Shown: positions 12,416-28,612, counted from the stretch's first letter. The stretch is 64,000 nucleotides of DNA from Silurus meridionalis (GCF_014805685.1 NC_060886.1:12110608-12174607), one strand, 5' to 3'. The notes: generated by a model from the letters alone, not told the origin. Program-made: numbers and translations.

Positions 12416-13985
12416 AAATCTGTTTAAATTAATGTATTTTATACCTTAATTTTTTTAGTGCCTATAAGTTTGTTCCTTATAGTTTTGAGTTTATCTCCAA
12501 TGAGAAAGCCATTATTTATTTCCAGTATTCAGTATGAAATAATTTCTGATTTTCAGTGTGGCCTCAGATTCTTTTTGGCCGCATTGTATATCTTTAACAG
12601 TGAAAACATGGAGTGTGTTTGTTTTTGACTCAATTGAGTTATATACCTGCAACTAAATGCAAATTGTTGCATTTCTAATGATGAGAGGTAACACCACCCA
12701 GATTGGTTTCTTTTTTTAAATGCATCAATAGTGTGAAAGTCGTAAAGTTTTCTGACCTTCATAAAACTTTATGGATGAGGCCATTTTTTTCAAAGCCACA
12801 AATTGACACTGAATCCCTGGTGAGTTGAAGTCTTAGTCCACATGGAGCAATACATCAACAAGCACTATATGATTTCACTATATATGTTAGAGCAGGATGA
12901 TAGTGTGAGTGTCTGTAAAATTCTAGTCTTGCATAATGCTCAAAGGTTTATTTAAATATGTATTTAAGGAAGCATTATAAAAACATTCCTGTATCTGGTG
13001 TTTGAGTTGCATACTTGGTGGTTGGTGGTTATAAGGTTTTTACTGTGAGATATATGTTTGATTAAGACTTGTGTCATCATGGACGTGTGCTCAATGTGGT
13101 GTTCTCATCTGAGAAACATTTATCTTTCTATGCTCTTGAAATAAAAGGGCCACTTGTTAGAGGTTAAGAGTATTTATAACAAAAAGCATTCCACTGCATT
13201 CCATGTATTTGTTGGATTACATTTGATTCGAATTGATTAACTTTAAAGTAGTCCTGAAGTAGTAGAGCATTAAAAAGTTGGGACTCAGGTAATTTGGGAA
13301 GTGCAACCTTTTCAGCATCAGCTTTTCATTCATCAAACAAAATGACATGCAAGGAAAATGATCATTTTGGTAAAAATAACAGGTAAACAAACTCCCTTCT
13401 CTGAATGCCATCAACCCATCATAAAGAGTGAATCTTGGGTGGTGATAAAGTTGCATTCACGGGAAGGGTGAAAGGAGGTCTAGTGGGAAAACAAGAGTGG
13501 AAATGTCATAAATCAGCTGGATTTTAGAATCTGATGACAAACCTAATTCCTGTCTGAAAAGAGCCAAGCCATCCCGCCTGACTGTCATCGAAGCCGGCCT
13601 ATAAACATTGCAGCTGTCAACCAAGCTCGCAAGGCGCGCGAAGGACATGCCATCGTATGCTTGCAAGCTTTTTCCCTGGGCCTATTCTGGAATGGCAGGA
13701 CTGGCAAATTCCACTTTGCATTTTGTCACATTCAAGCTTCATACCTCCCTACATCCAAACTGTGTCTGACCATCTGCTGAAGGGCACTACTCCTGTAAAA
13801 TCACTTTATCCTCCTATTACTTCTAAAACAGGTTGTGAAAACTTAATATGGAAATATGGGTGCGGGTAGGGTTCTGGGCAGAGGCTAGAGTGGCATAGAT
13901 AGGAGTGCTAAATGTTGCCACTGCGAAAGGTGAGTAGAGAAGCTTTAGAGTCCATTTTCCACTCAACAAACATTCTCTACCCATG
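12416..13985. other. gene-free interval
   Basis: Unique-looking AT-rich DNA. Nothing recognised. Confidence 0.6.
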
Positions 13986-13989
13986 CCAA

Positions 13990-13993
13990 ACAC

Positions 13994-14053
<60 letters not shown>
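13990..14053. repeat. (CA)n microsatellite
   Basis: CA repeat with one TATA interruption near its left end. Confidence 0.97.
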
Positions 14054-14055
<2 letters not shown>

Positions 14056-15253
14056 GCTGACTGAGGTTATGTTGAGACAGAGCTACCTGTGTGTGCTCTC
14101 AGACCTACACTACTCTGGCAAGTCATAAACCTAGTCAACTGCACTTGACCAAAGACTAATAAGTACTGTGCTGACCTGAGGTCAACTCAGTTAAACTGTA
14201 AATGCATGTAGCTGGTTGAACAGCTACATTTATTCACAAACTGTAATTAAACATATATATTCAAAATCAAAATGTTACAACGTATATTTGCAAAATGTAG
14301 CTGAATTGTGATTATAAACTGTGTCAGCTAAAACACTAATGGTTGAAATGAAGGCATCCATATGGTTTCCTAACCCAGACCTAAGATTTAACAGAGGAAC
14401 ACCCCCAGCACCATTTAGCCCACTAAACAGATGTAGCATAGAGTCACAACTAATTGCATCCTTCTACAACATATAGTGAGGCATAAATGTTATGAAGATT
14501 TATTAACAGGAATAAATTTGTACCAAACTCCTAAACCGGGGGCTTCCTTTTTGGTAGCCCTTTAGCCTCGTCATTGGGCGTCACACATCATAAATAAGTG
14601 GGAGAATGTCACAGGGTCTGCTTCCTGCCTAATTAAATAAATGTGTGCTATGTGATTCTGTGAATACCCAGTGTTGTGTGACTACCATATGCAAGACAAA
14701 CACGCACACACACCAGTGCTCACAAATACAAAACATAACTCCATTTTCATTTTGTGAGGGTTGAACATGATAATGTGTTGATATATTCACCTGTAAAACC
14801 AACTTTGAGTTAGAAAATCTAACTACATTTCCTATACATACTGTACAGTCTTTCAGATTCAGAATCACATTATTTCCCAAAATTAAATAATTATTTTACA
14901 TGGATTCAACTCATTTTTTTAGTTTCATTATTTCCTTGTTTGATGCATGCATGTGCTTACCCCTTATAAGTGTCTCTCTTTACATCCAGATGCTGCTATA
15001 ACAGTAGATTGCCACTGAAATGAAATTTGGCTGTTGAGCAATTAAAACTAGGTTTCCGCTCAATCTTGTCAAAAAATGTTATTTTCAAAATCATATACCA
15101 TCAATTAAATTGACCACAAAACTCATAAACCCATATTTAAATCACAATAGAACATGGAAAACATGTCAAATGTTTCAACTAATGAAATGTACTATAAAAA
15201 AAAAATTACTGTAATTTTTCATTTATTGGTGGCAACACCTCTAAAAGAACTAA
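14054..15253. other. gene-free interval
   Basis: No gene or repeat recognised. 14520-14640 is less AT-rich than its surroundings. Confidence 0.6.
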
Positions 15254-15262
15254 TGAATCTAA
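15254..15262 (+). repeat. left target-site duplication of the LINE
   Basis: TGAATCTAA is repeated at 16583-16591 on the other side of the LINE. The match extends to 12 bases with one A inserted, which fits a retrotransposition duplication. Confidence 0.5.
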
Positions 15263-15265
15263 TTA

Positions 15266-16580
15266 TATAGATTATTGTAACCCAGCCATTAGGGTTGCAC
15301 AAGCCAGTGCACTCTTAGTGCCATCCCAAAGCCTGGATAAATGGGGAGGGATGCGTTAGGAAAAGCATCTAGCGTAGAACGTGCCAAATGAAAGATAAAT
15401 TCATACCAGATCGGTCGAGGCCCGGGTTACCAACGACCACAACAGGTATTGTTAGCCAACCAGGTACCGGTGGAAATTGGGCTACTGCTGGCCGAAGGAG
15501 AAGAAGGAGAGGAGGAAGACATCTACAGAGACAGCGGGAAAAGAAGAAGTGTAGGCGAGTGGAGGTCAGGGTTTGTACTTTAAATGTTGGTACTATGACT
15601 GGTAAAGGGAGAGAGGTAGCTGATATGTATGAGGAGGTCAGGTGTGTCAGAGAAGTATGTGAGAGTGTGACAGCAGTGAAGTGTGCAGTAGGAACGACAG
15701 ACTGGTTTAAGGTGGAGGTTGGACTGCATGAAGGATTGGCTCTGAGCCCTTTCCTGATTGCAGTGGTGATGGACAGGTTGACGGACGAGGTCAGACAGGA
15801 GGCTCTGTGGACTATGATGTTTGCGGATGATATTGTAATTTGTGGTGAGAGTAGGTAGCAAGTTGAGAAAAACCTGGAGAGGTGGAGGTAAATGCTGGAA
15901 AGAAGAGGAATAAAAGTGAATAGGATTAAGACAGAGCACATATGTGTGAATGAGAGGGAGGGCAGTGGAGTGGTGCGGCTGCAGGGAGAAGAGGTGGTGA
16001 AGGTGGAGGAGTTTAGGTACCTGGGGGCAACAGTGCAAAGTGATGGAGAGTGTGTTAGAGAAGTGAAGAAAAGACTGCAGGCAGGGTGGAGTGGGTGGCA
16101 GGAGTGATTGTGATAGTAGAGTATCTGCAAGAATGAAAGGAAAAGTTTATAGGACTGTGGTGAGACCTGCGATGTATGGTTTAGAGACAGTGGCATTGAG
16201 TAAAAGACAGGAGGTGGAGCTGGAGGTAGCAGAGCTGAAGATGTTGAGGTTTTTGTTGGGAGTGACGACGATGGACAGGATTAGAAACGAGTTCATTAGA
16301 GGGACAGAGTATGTAGGACAAAGTGAGAGAGACGCGATTGAGATGGTTTGGACATGTGCAATGGAGGGACATAGGTTATATCGGTAGAAGAATGCTGAAG
16401 ATGGAGCCACCAGAAAGGAGGAAAAGAGGAAGGCCAAGGAGGAGGTTTATGGATGTGGTGAGGGAAGACATGCAGGTAGTTGGGTTGAAAGAGGCAGATG
16501 TAGAGGACAGAGGGGTATGAAGACAGCTGATCTGCTGTAGCGACCCCTAATGGGAGAAGACAAAAGAAAAAGAAGAAGAT
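15266..16580 (+). mobile_element. RTE-like non-LTR retrotransposon, internally deleted
   Basis: The 5' end carries a GGATGCGTTAGGAAAAGCAT leader, and the endonuclease start VRVCTLNVGTMTGKGREVAD (about 15566-15630) is joined directly to the middle of the reverse transcriptase, with VGLHEGLALSPFL and the catalytic box FADDIVIC (15718-15843). A stop, then frames 15892-16107, 16091-16387 and 16323-16520, hold the RT thumb/C-terminal region (FRYLGATVQSDGEC, RWFGHVQWRDIGYIGRRML, RKRGRPRRRFMDVV). The 3' end GCGACCCCTAATGGGAGAAG plus an AAGAAG tail is typical. About two thirds of the protein is missing and there are stops and frameshifts, so it is dead. Confidence 0.85.
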
Positions 16581-16582
16581 TG

Positions 16583-16591
16583 TGAATCTAA
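16583..16591 (+). repeat. right target-site duplication of the LINE
   Basis: Direct copy of 15254-15262, immediately after the AAGAAGAAG tail. Confidence 0.5.
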
Positions 16592-16609
16592 ATTAAATGT
16601 AATTAATCT

Positions 16610-16612
<3 letters not shown>

Positions 16613-16682
<70 letters not shown>
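16613..16682. repeat. (AT)n microsatellite
   Basis: About 35 AT units directly after the LINE. Confidence 0.97.
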
Positions 16683-16685
<3 letters not shown>

Positions 16686-17154
16686 TTTCAATTGGTTAAT
16701 TACCAACATGATTGACTATAAAAAGAGTATCTTAGACCCATGACAGTTGAGCAGCTAATCCTTTATCAGACACAAATTAGACAACATTCCTCTCTCAATA
16801 CTCAAGTAAATAGTTTACTTAGTTTCTTAGTTCTCAGACATATACACTGTTGTATATGTATAAACCATCAAATTAAAAATTACCTTATTTTTCCCTTAGA
16901 ATCGTAGATTTCCTTATTTTAAATTAAGGCTGTCAAAATTACTGCGTTAATAACAGGTTAACGCAAATCAATTTCAACGGCATAGATTTGTTTAAATGTG
17001 ATTATGCAGCATGCATTTCTGATTGACCATTTGTAATAAAAACATAAATAAATAAATATAAAAGAGCCGAAATTAAAACATGTTTATTCATGACGTCCTT
17101 TCTTTACTCAGATTTAAAAAAACATAATAAACTTCCCCCCCAAAAATAAAAAAT

Positions 17155-17155
17155 A

Positions 17156-17217
<62 letters not shown>
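17155..17217. repeat. (TAA)n microsatellite
   Basis: TAA trinucleotide repeat with one TAG interruption. Confidence 0.95.
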
Positions 17218-17220
17218 ATA

Positions 17221-17625
17221 TAGCTGCAAGCAGCAATTAGCGGGGTTCAAGCAACTGAGGTACTGAAGGTCATAAGGAAAAAGACATTAGTAACATGCCC
17301 ACCAAGTTTCGTTCTAATACGCCTCTGGTAAAGTTGTCTAACAGGTGCTCACATGTAATTGGCAGATAGCGGCTATGTTTTTAGAGATACGCAAATATCC
17401 TAATAAAACCTTCTGGCACATTGGACAGAGACATGACATGCTAAGTTGCAGGTCAATCAGACAAACGGTTGCTTAGTTATAGTAATGTTTTGTTTTTTCC
17501 TTGTTTAGCACCACCGAATGGCAAAGCTATGCCATTTTCTTTTTACCAAAGATTGACCACATACCAAGTTCCATGAAAATATCTCATTCCGTTCATGAGT
17601 TATAGCCATTTTCGTAAAAGTGGCC
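17221..17625 (+). repeat. unclassified interspersed repeat
   Basis: Starts with the short palindrome GCTGCAAGCAGC and includes ACCAAGTTTCGTTC, GACAAACGGTTGCTTAGTTA and CCAAGTTCCATGAAAAT, features of a family widespread in fish genomes. No coding capacity. Confidence 0.5.
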
Positions 17626-17960
17626 CTGCCTACTTCGAATGTTTTGGCATGCCTTTCCAAACTCACAGACATAATAAATATATGTATAGAAAGCTTGAAA
17701 CGCCTACTTTTAAATAAACCAATTCACATAGAACTCAGTTTTCTCCAGTATCACCTCATCATCTGGAAACATAGCAAAAGTTCCATTTGGTGTCCTGATG
17801 ATTTACAGTACATTATTTAAAACACAATAATTACTTTACAACATTTACAAGAATATTTTGTCTATGGTCATGTTTATTAACTTGAAAAGCATTAATTGAA
17901 GGTACATTTAAAAGAGATCAAAACGTGATTACATATTTTAATCGAATGACAACCCTAGTT

Positions 17961-19200
17961 TAAACATTTGACAGGTTTTTTTGTGTTCTACTGTGAATAA
18001 AAAATGGGTTTATAAGATTTCCAAATCAAATGTAAAATTATTTTTCACCAAAAGTGTTGCCTATCAAAGGAGAAACAGTCATGAAAATGAAGCATTTATA
18101 ATTTTATTATGATCTAATTACAGTTCAAGATTGCTAGGTGGAAAAGTGAGAGACTATTTTCTCAATAGTCAAGACCTGAAAATGGCCCCAAAACACTGAG
18201 CCCTGAACTCACATGACAGGCTTGAAACTTATCAGTCAACATCTTTTCCCCCTAATCATAACAGTAAATGTGTCTCTTGCAATGCAGCCACGTGGCAAAT
18301 TCTCCTGCAGTGGCAAAGAAAGCACAGGCAAGGGCTGAACAAATGGCTGCCATTGTCCTTGCTTTCTCCTTTGGGCTGCTTCCAGTCTCATTTTCAGGAT
18401 AGTGATCACAGTAATAGCCTGTAATCACTTTTTAGTGGATTAGGGCAGAGGCACAGCATTGATGTGGCTTTTACTTTTGTTACAGAGCCGGAGCTGAGCA
18501 TGGGCTGGACAGTAAAATACTCTTTTCTACATTTTGAAACTAAATCCATTGATTTGTTTACTACCTATTCACTCCCCACACCCACAATTAATTTACTGAT
18601 TCACTTCCCTGCTTGTTTCCCTTTTGGGAATTGTGGTAACAACAGGCTAAGAAGGTTAGCCAAGACATCTCTACTCCCAGTCACAAATTCCAGCTCCTCA
18701 CAGAGGATCTGCAGATTTCCTAAGCCAACTGTGACACATAATGTCTCCAGCAGGTCCAGGGGCTGGCCAGGTGTATCTGTCCAACAGAACAGACACGATA
18801 CAGTTCTAGTAGGACCTGAATGAATACACCTTTTTAAGATATATAAAAAATTTTATCCTGTCAAAGAAAAGAATCAAACATTGTACGCTTTTTCTTTCTG
18901 TCCTTCCCCATAGGAGATTGTGAGACTGATGCAGTTGAGGTTCATTTTGAATGAAATGCCAGGCAAACAAATCTATCAAAACACAAATAAGGTCATAATG
19001 AAAGGAAAAAAAAGATAACTAGGGCTTATACATGAAAACACCAGCAAAAACAAAAATTAGGGCAGGTGAGATACAAAGAAGTTAACCTGGGGTTATACAT
19101 ATGTATAATGTTTGTTCCTCACCTGACCTAATTTCTGTTTTGATGGATTTGTTTGCCTGGTGTAGACAAAAAATAAATACTTTTACCACTTTGTAGCATT
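17961..19200. other. gene-free interval
   Basis: No gene or clear repeat. A 119-codon open frame at 18464-18823 has no recognised domain and looks like chance. Confidence 0.6.
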
Positions 19201-19219
19201 TCCTTTTCATTTAACAACA

Positions 19220-19440
19220 TTCCAAAAAAGGTCTAGGAATTGAGTAGACTGGTTGCTGGAGTTTTGGGAAATGTACCACTTGTATATGATACAGGATTCT
19301 AGTTGCTTAACTGTCCTCTGTCTTTTCTGTCCAATTTCTTGCTTCAATATGCACCAGATGTTTTCAATTGGTGACAGGTCTGGACTGCAGGCAGGCTAGT
19401 TTAGCACCCAGACTCTTCTACTACGAAGCCATGCTGTTGT
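19220..19440 (-). mobile_element. Tc1/mariner transposase C-terminal fragment
   Basis: The minus strand encodes PACSPDLSPIENIWCILKQE followed by IGQKRQRTVKQLESC, which holds the conserved third catalytic acidic region and the PDLSPIENIW motif of Tc1-like transposases. Only the last part of the gene remains. Confidence 0.75.
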
Positions 19441-19589
19441 AATACAAGGTGGTTTCAAAATGTTTTGAGACTAATGGTGATATCCAGTGCTATTCTGTCC
19501 AGGTGCATTACCACATTTGCGATTTCATCATAGACAGCAAGTTAGGACAAAGAGCACTAGAGAACAAAGAGCATCCTATTGTCTAGAAT

Positions 19590-20262
19590 AGAATAGTCCA
19601 CTAAAGGTGGTAAAGCATTCTCACATTTAGCTCCTAAACTTTGAAACAGTCTTCCTGACAGTGGTTAGGGCTTAGACACACTCTCACAGTTTAAGTGCAG
19701 ATTAAAAACTTAAAATTATCTTTTTAGCAAGGCCTACACATAACACATATCACATATCATAACCTGGTGCTCCAAGCATGAAGATTGTGGACCTTTGAAG
19801 AAGTAGATGCCAACTCTGCAAACATCCCGAACTTCATGTAGAGTTTGAACATTGGACGTCTTTGAGTGTTTAAAGGCTCCAGCATGGAGAAGCTGGTGTT
19901 GATAATCTCAGATTTTGAGCTATTTTATGAGTTGCTCAGTACCTCCTGGTTCCATAACCTCAAATGACTGTATAAGACTCTAGAAAGTACATTACTCACA
20001 ATCTTACTTCCAGTGCTCATGTTATTTCTCACTCTCCAGTGTTCTGTATTGTTTTGAAGATTTATAATCACACTCTTGATATCACTCAAATAAGGATGGG
20101 TTTCCTTTTTGAGTCTGGTTCCTCTCAAGGTTTCTTCCTCATAACATCTAAGGGAGTTTTTCCTTGCCACAGTCGCCATGGCTGCTCATCAGGGATTAAT
20201 ACACATTGCTTACCTTAACTCTTAAACTCTGTAAAGCTGCTTTGAAAAAATGTCTGTGGTGA
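19590..20262 (+). mobile_element. L2-like LINE 3' end
   Basis: Begins with a degenerate ORF2 C-terminus (APKL-NSLPD ... TLSQFKCRLKT, with two stops). The 3' UTR contains GGTTCCTCTCAAGGTTTC, CTTGCCACAGTCGCCATGGC and TCTGTAAAGCTGCTTTGA. From 19879 it is highly similar to 61498-61880, so both are copies of one family. L2 assignment is inference from the C-terminal motif. Confidence 0.65.
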
Positions 20263-20269
20263 AAAGGCC

Positions 20270-20770
20270 CAGTTGGCTCAGCTTCTCAATCCAGTGCTAA
20301 GGGATGATTGTGTTGAATGCTGAACTGAAGTATATGAACAGCATTCATACGTACGTGTCCTTGTTGTCCAGGTGGGTGAGGGCCAGATGGAGGGTCGTGG
20401 AGATGGCAATGGTTTGGACTATACGCAAACCGCATAGAGTCCAGTGAGGGTGGAAGCTGGGACTTGATGTGCCTCATGACAAGCCTCTTGAAGCACTTCA
20501 TCACAATGGGTTTGAGTGCAACGAGACGACAGTCATTGAGGCAGGAGACTGTAGACTTCTTTGGCACGAGGACGATGGTCGTTGTCTTGTCAATAACGTT
20601 GCTGCTCACGGAGATGTTGAAGATGTTGGTGAAGACATCCGTTAGCTATACTGCACATTTGTCTGGTCAAGTCTGCAGTAACACTAACTCTAGGGTTTTC
20701 CTAAATTTAGCTGTGGATAGACAGAGCACCTTGTCACAGGGGTGGTCTTCCTTGCCTCCATGTTGTTCTA
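20270..20770 (-). mobile_element. non-LTR reverse transcriptase fragment
   Basis: The minus strand encodes [20 protein letters not shown], then [32 protein letters not shown] and [15 protein letters not shown], the N-terminal part of a fish LINE reverse transcriptase (CR1/Rex-like, clade uncertain). Truncated, with no catalytic FADD box. Confidence 0.7.
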
Positions 20771-20774
20771 CACC

Positions 20775-21432
20775 TTAAACCATGGATAGAAATCTTTCAA
20801 AGAACTCAACACCTAAAAATTCTTTATTGAATGGCATGTTGCTGCAAAATGCTGTTGTAGCCATGTTGGGTAAGTGTGCCTTCAATTTTGAATAAATAAC
20901 CAACAGTGTCACCAGCCAAGCACCCCACACCATCACACCAACTCCTTCATTCTTCAAAGTGGGAACCACAAGGACACAGCAGTTAGAACCAAAAATCTCA
21001 AATTTAAAGCCTTCAACTGATCTTATGTCCATTCGTTGTGTTTCTTGGCCCAAGCAAGTCTCTTCTGCTTGTTGTTCTTCCGAAGGTATGGTTTCTTTGC
21101 CGCAATTTGACCTTGATGGTCGTCTCCGACCCCCCTGAACAGTGGATTTTGAAATACATCTGCCATGTGAACTCCAAAATGTTTTTGAGGTTGGTAATTC
21201 TAATAAACTTATCCTCTGCTTTAGAGGTAGCTCTTGGTCTTCCTTTCCTTATATCGTCATCATAAGAGTCTGTTTCTTCATAGCGTTTAATTGTTTTGGC
21301 GTCTACACTTGGGGATACATTCAAAGTTCTTAGGATTTCCCTTTTGACTGACTTTAAAAAGTAGTCAACTTTCTTTCAATGTAATGATGAACTGTCTTTT
21401 CTTTTTACTTAACTGAGTGATTCTTGCCATAA
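20775..21432 (-). mobile_element. Tc1-like transposase pseudogene
   Basis: Starts at ATG 21430-21428 (MARITQLSKKKRQF). It continues in shifted frames with DAKTIKRYEETDSY, RKGRPRATSKAEDKFIRIT and the catalytic-domain pieces FEIFGSN, VVPTLKNEGVGVMVWGAW. Several frameshifts and a missing C-terminal third make it inactive. It abuts the LINE fragment at 20770. Confidence 0.8.
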
Positions 21433-21636
21433 TATGTATTTGAAAAGTAGTTTTAGTAGCAAAAATATTCACTCTGTCATCACCTATTACTTTGCACATG
21501 ACAAGTGATGATCTTTTACTGATGGTCATGAAAAAGGCAAGTAATGTCCCAAATTAACTTTTGACAAGGCACATATGAGAATTCCAGATGACTACTCCAT
21601 AAAATTGATGAGAGAATGGCATGAGTGTCCCAAGCT

Positions 21637-25337
<3,701 letters not shown>

Positions 25338-25411
<74 letters not shown>
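25338..25411. repeat. (GA)n microsatellite
   Basis: About 37 uninterrupted AG units. Confidence 0.97.
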
Positions 25412-25414
<3 letters not shown>

Positions 25415-27082
25415 ATAGAAAGAGTAATTGAAAGCAAGGATAAAAAATAAAAAAAAATATTTCTGAAGACATCCATGTAATAGATGCTGATTGTGCTTCT
25501 AAATCACTGGATTCGGTGCCTGGATAATAAGACGTATAACCAAGGCAAAAAGACTGACCATAAATATGTACCATTACTGTATGAAAAGCAGACATTATAA
25601 ATTGTGTAATGAAAAAACGATTTCATTTCCAACCAAACCAGTAAGTCACTCTCTTAGACCTGGTGGTATGTTAATGTCTCTCATACACAACAAAGGCAAA
25701 TGTAACATGTACAGGAGATTTTATTATTAAGCAAACAGCAGCATTAAACTATTATTATTTTTGTTTGTTTATTTATTTTTTAATAATATTCATTTTCATA
25801 TCCTCATGAACTTTGTCTGTCTCATGCATGTGGCAACAGTAGAGACATATGTTTAAAGGAGATACAGATTTACATTTACTGTCCAGTCCAAAAGATCAAA
25901 TTCTTAGTCATATTGTTGGAGAAGTTTGGGGGAAAAAAATTGATCTTCCAACAGTTGTAAAATTGGCTATTACAGGATTTTAAAATGTCAGAACAAACAT
26001 TTTTTTGTGTATTTGAAGATCTAACAAATTTCATTTTAAAATGTTGAAAAAAATAGATTTTGGTAACAAGCTTATGACTGACTATTTACATTTCCTGACT
26101 GTATGGGAAGCAAATGATTATCCCTTTTTTCATGTTTTTTTTGCAATTTTGCAATCAGTTGAAAGAATAAATCTTACACAGGTTGCTGAATAATGTATGT
26201 TGTAGAAATTGAATTGCATTGCTGAGGTTTTGTGCTTGGCACTTATAATTACTGCACATTTGTTTTGTTACATAGCACTTAAACACTTAAATACTTTACA
26301 CTTCTACATCACTCCAAAACATACATTTATTACTCTGGTTTTCTATGTTTCCCACACATCAACTTTAAAGCTTAGTGTCTAAAAAGGTGATACACTCCAA
26401 ATGTAGTTGAGTATTCTCTAACATAATAGGCAAGAACAGATTAACCAAAAGTAACAGTCTTTTTCCTGCCCATCAGTGTCCTTCAAATTTCCCACCTTTT
26501 TAGGTGAATAATATTCACTAAAACACTGCATAGGTTTTCCATTTCTCTGAAATTACTTTGTTGTGAAGCAGATTGATCTGCTTTTATTGTTTACCAAAAA
26601 CAACACCTGGGTCAGCTTTGCATGTCCATTGTTCAGGTAAAGGATGTGTGTGATAAGAAATGATTCGATTTGTCATTATTGCAACAAATCTCACTAGAAT
26701 CCTTCAAGAGCACCCTCATGACAAAGACTTCTTTTGCTTCAATACTCCACTGGCTTGAGATTGGAAAGTACATAAGGCAGGTTTATATGCTCTTATATGT
26801 AATTGCTTATTTTTTTGGCATGTATCAAAGAAAAATGACATAAATAACACATTTATGTTGTCCATGTACATCTAATTAGTGATTTAATGATAGTCCCTTT
26901 TTAAAAGGATTCAAGATTTGCTCTGTACTTTTGTCCATCAGCAACATCTGAAATACACACCAACAATCTGCTTTTTTTTTAAGGTTAAAATTCTATGATA
27001 GCAGAAAAACAGACTGAGAAACAGTTTGATTTGACTTAATGCATTGATGACGCACAAAGTTTTACCTTTTTTTATCATATTT
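25412..27082. other. tbx15 3' flank
   Basis: Probably includes the tbx15 3' UTR (right part). AT-rich with no other gene. Confidence 0.6.
26583..26588 (-). terminator. candidate tbx15 polyadenylation signal
   Basis: The + strand TTTATT reads AATAAA on the minus strand, about 495 bp past the tbx15 stop codon. The hexamer is common in AT-rich DNA, so only transcript data can confirm its use. Confidence 0.3.
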
Positions 27083-27918
27083 TTAAACCATGTGCATAGA
27101 CATTTGAGTGGAAGAGCTATACTGGCGACCATCACAGGCTGTGGACACCTGCTGGCTACTGCTGGGATTTCCTATCATGTGCATGCTGTCCATACTGCCA
27201 CTGGAAAGATATTGACGCTCAGCAAAGGCACCAGCAGAAGAGGATGAGCATAGCAGGCCGCCCTGAGATTTCTCTGAGTTGGTGGCCAGGCGTGGAGAAG
27301 CTGGGAAGTTGTATCCATAGAGGTTGTAGGGATTGTGCAAAGAAAAGGCATTGTATGAGCCCTGCTGCATGTGGTGATGACTCCCGGTAAACATGTGAGC
27401 CGAGGAAGGGGAAGTCCCTGATGAAGAGGACGAGCCAGAGCCTGTACCTGCCCCTGTCTGCATCACATACTGAAGCTGAGAGGTGGGGAAAGATGACAAC
27501 TGACTTCCATAAGCATCCATTTTGCCACTGTTGCTGCCTCCGCCATTACTACTGGTGGGCAATGAGGTGTGAGTGCTTCCTTGCATTCCTGCTGCAATTA
27601 AAGAGGAAGTCCTCTGGGGCAGGAAAGAGTCTGAAGGCTGGGCGGAAGCCATGCTGCCCCCTGCTGACTGGAGACGGCCGTAGGATCCATCGGTCAGTCC
27701 GCCATAGCCCTGCAAGGTTGTCATATTGCTTCGGGCACAGGCAGGATACTCAGACAGCCCGAGGTTACACAGCTGGCTTTCCCTACAGCCCACATTAAAG
27801 GTGTTCGGAGCAAGATGAAAAGTGGGAGGAGAGCATGAGGGAGAGAGAAGGTGAGTCGCGCTTGAAGGAGATGGTGTTCCAGTGCTTGAGGTAGTAGGAG
27901 ATGTGCCAGTGCTCCCTC
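27083..27918 (-). CDS. tbx15: tbx15 coding exon 8 (last)
   Basis: Acceptor TTTTTTTAG|GAGGG. Encodes residues 332-609 and stops with TAA at 27085-27083. Segments shared with mammalian TBX15 include [55 protein letters not shown] and the terminal MSMHMV. Ser/Gly-rich stretches in the middle (for example a GSGSSSSSG run) look expanded compared with the mammalian protein. The exon contains a 12-nt complement to let-7 at 27887-27898. Confidence 0.96.
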
Positions 27919-28522
27919 CTAAAAAAATTAACATTACAGTTAACAAACATTAAGAGATTTTAAAAAGAAAACCCTACTGTCTCACTGTAATAAAAGCAGA
28001 CATCTTAACATGTGTCAACTAAAACTGATACACCATGCACAAGGATCCTACTGCTCCTCAGCTTTCAAAATGATTTGGAGGATTGAAAATCTACACAGAC
28101 AAGTCTGTATACAGATATAAAACTAACACCAAATACAAAGACACACTGTATATGTCTTAAATAAAAAGCACTTAAATATATACACAAGAACAGTGATAAA
28201 GTAAGACAGGGCCAGTTCTTAAAACAGAATTACTAGCCAACAATCATACTGAGAGTGATCTCTCGTTTCAGTCTGGGAACAACGTGCAGTCACAGAGGCT
28301 TCTAAGGACAAGCAATGCATCCTTAAACTCCATGTGGAACAAGAGAGCCCTGTTCAAGTTTGGCAGCAAGTGCCACTGGGAGGCATATAATGGATAGTAT
28401 CTCTCCAGAGTAATAATTACAAAATCTCTGTACTCATAAATAGTGACAAATTCTCTTCGAAGTTAGACTAGTACCTTAAAGAATTATCCTCGGAATAATG
28501 TGAGGTAAATGTTGTCAAGAAA

Positions 28523-28612
<90 letters not shown>

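Larger units (their letters stand above)
16926..17960. mobile_element. candidate non-autonomous hAT-like DNA element
   Basis: The left end TAAGGCTGTCA (16924-16934) and the inverted right end TAGGGTTGTCA (minus strand, 17958-17948) match at 9 of 11 bases. Both are followed by TTAA-rich sequence like that of fish elements ending in GGGCTGTCAA. Inside are a (TAA)n repeat at 17155-17217 and a repeat starting GCTGCAAGCAGCAATTAGCG at 17223. No transposase is left. Confidence 0.4.

Noticed and set aside
15369..16196. 275-codon minus-strand open frame
   Set aside because: It is the antisense shadow of the RTE-like LINE, which has clear reverse transcriptase motifs on the plus strand.
18464..18823. 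119-codon plus-strand open frame
   Set aside because: No recognisable family, no neighbours supporting a gene, ordinary length for chance in this composition.
27887..27898. let-7 miRNA gene on the plus strand
   Set aside because: Only the first 12 nt match; the next bases differ from mature let-7 and the stretch lies in a conserved tbx15 codon run.
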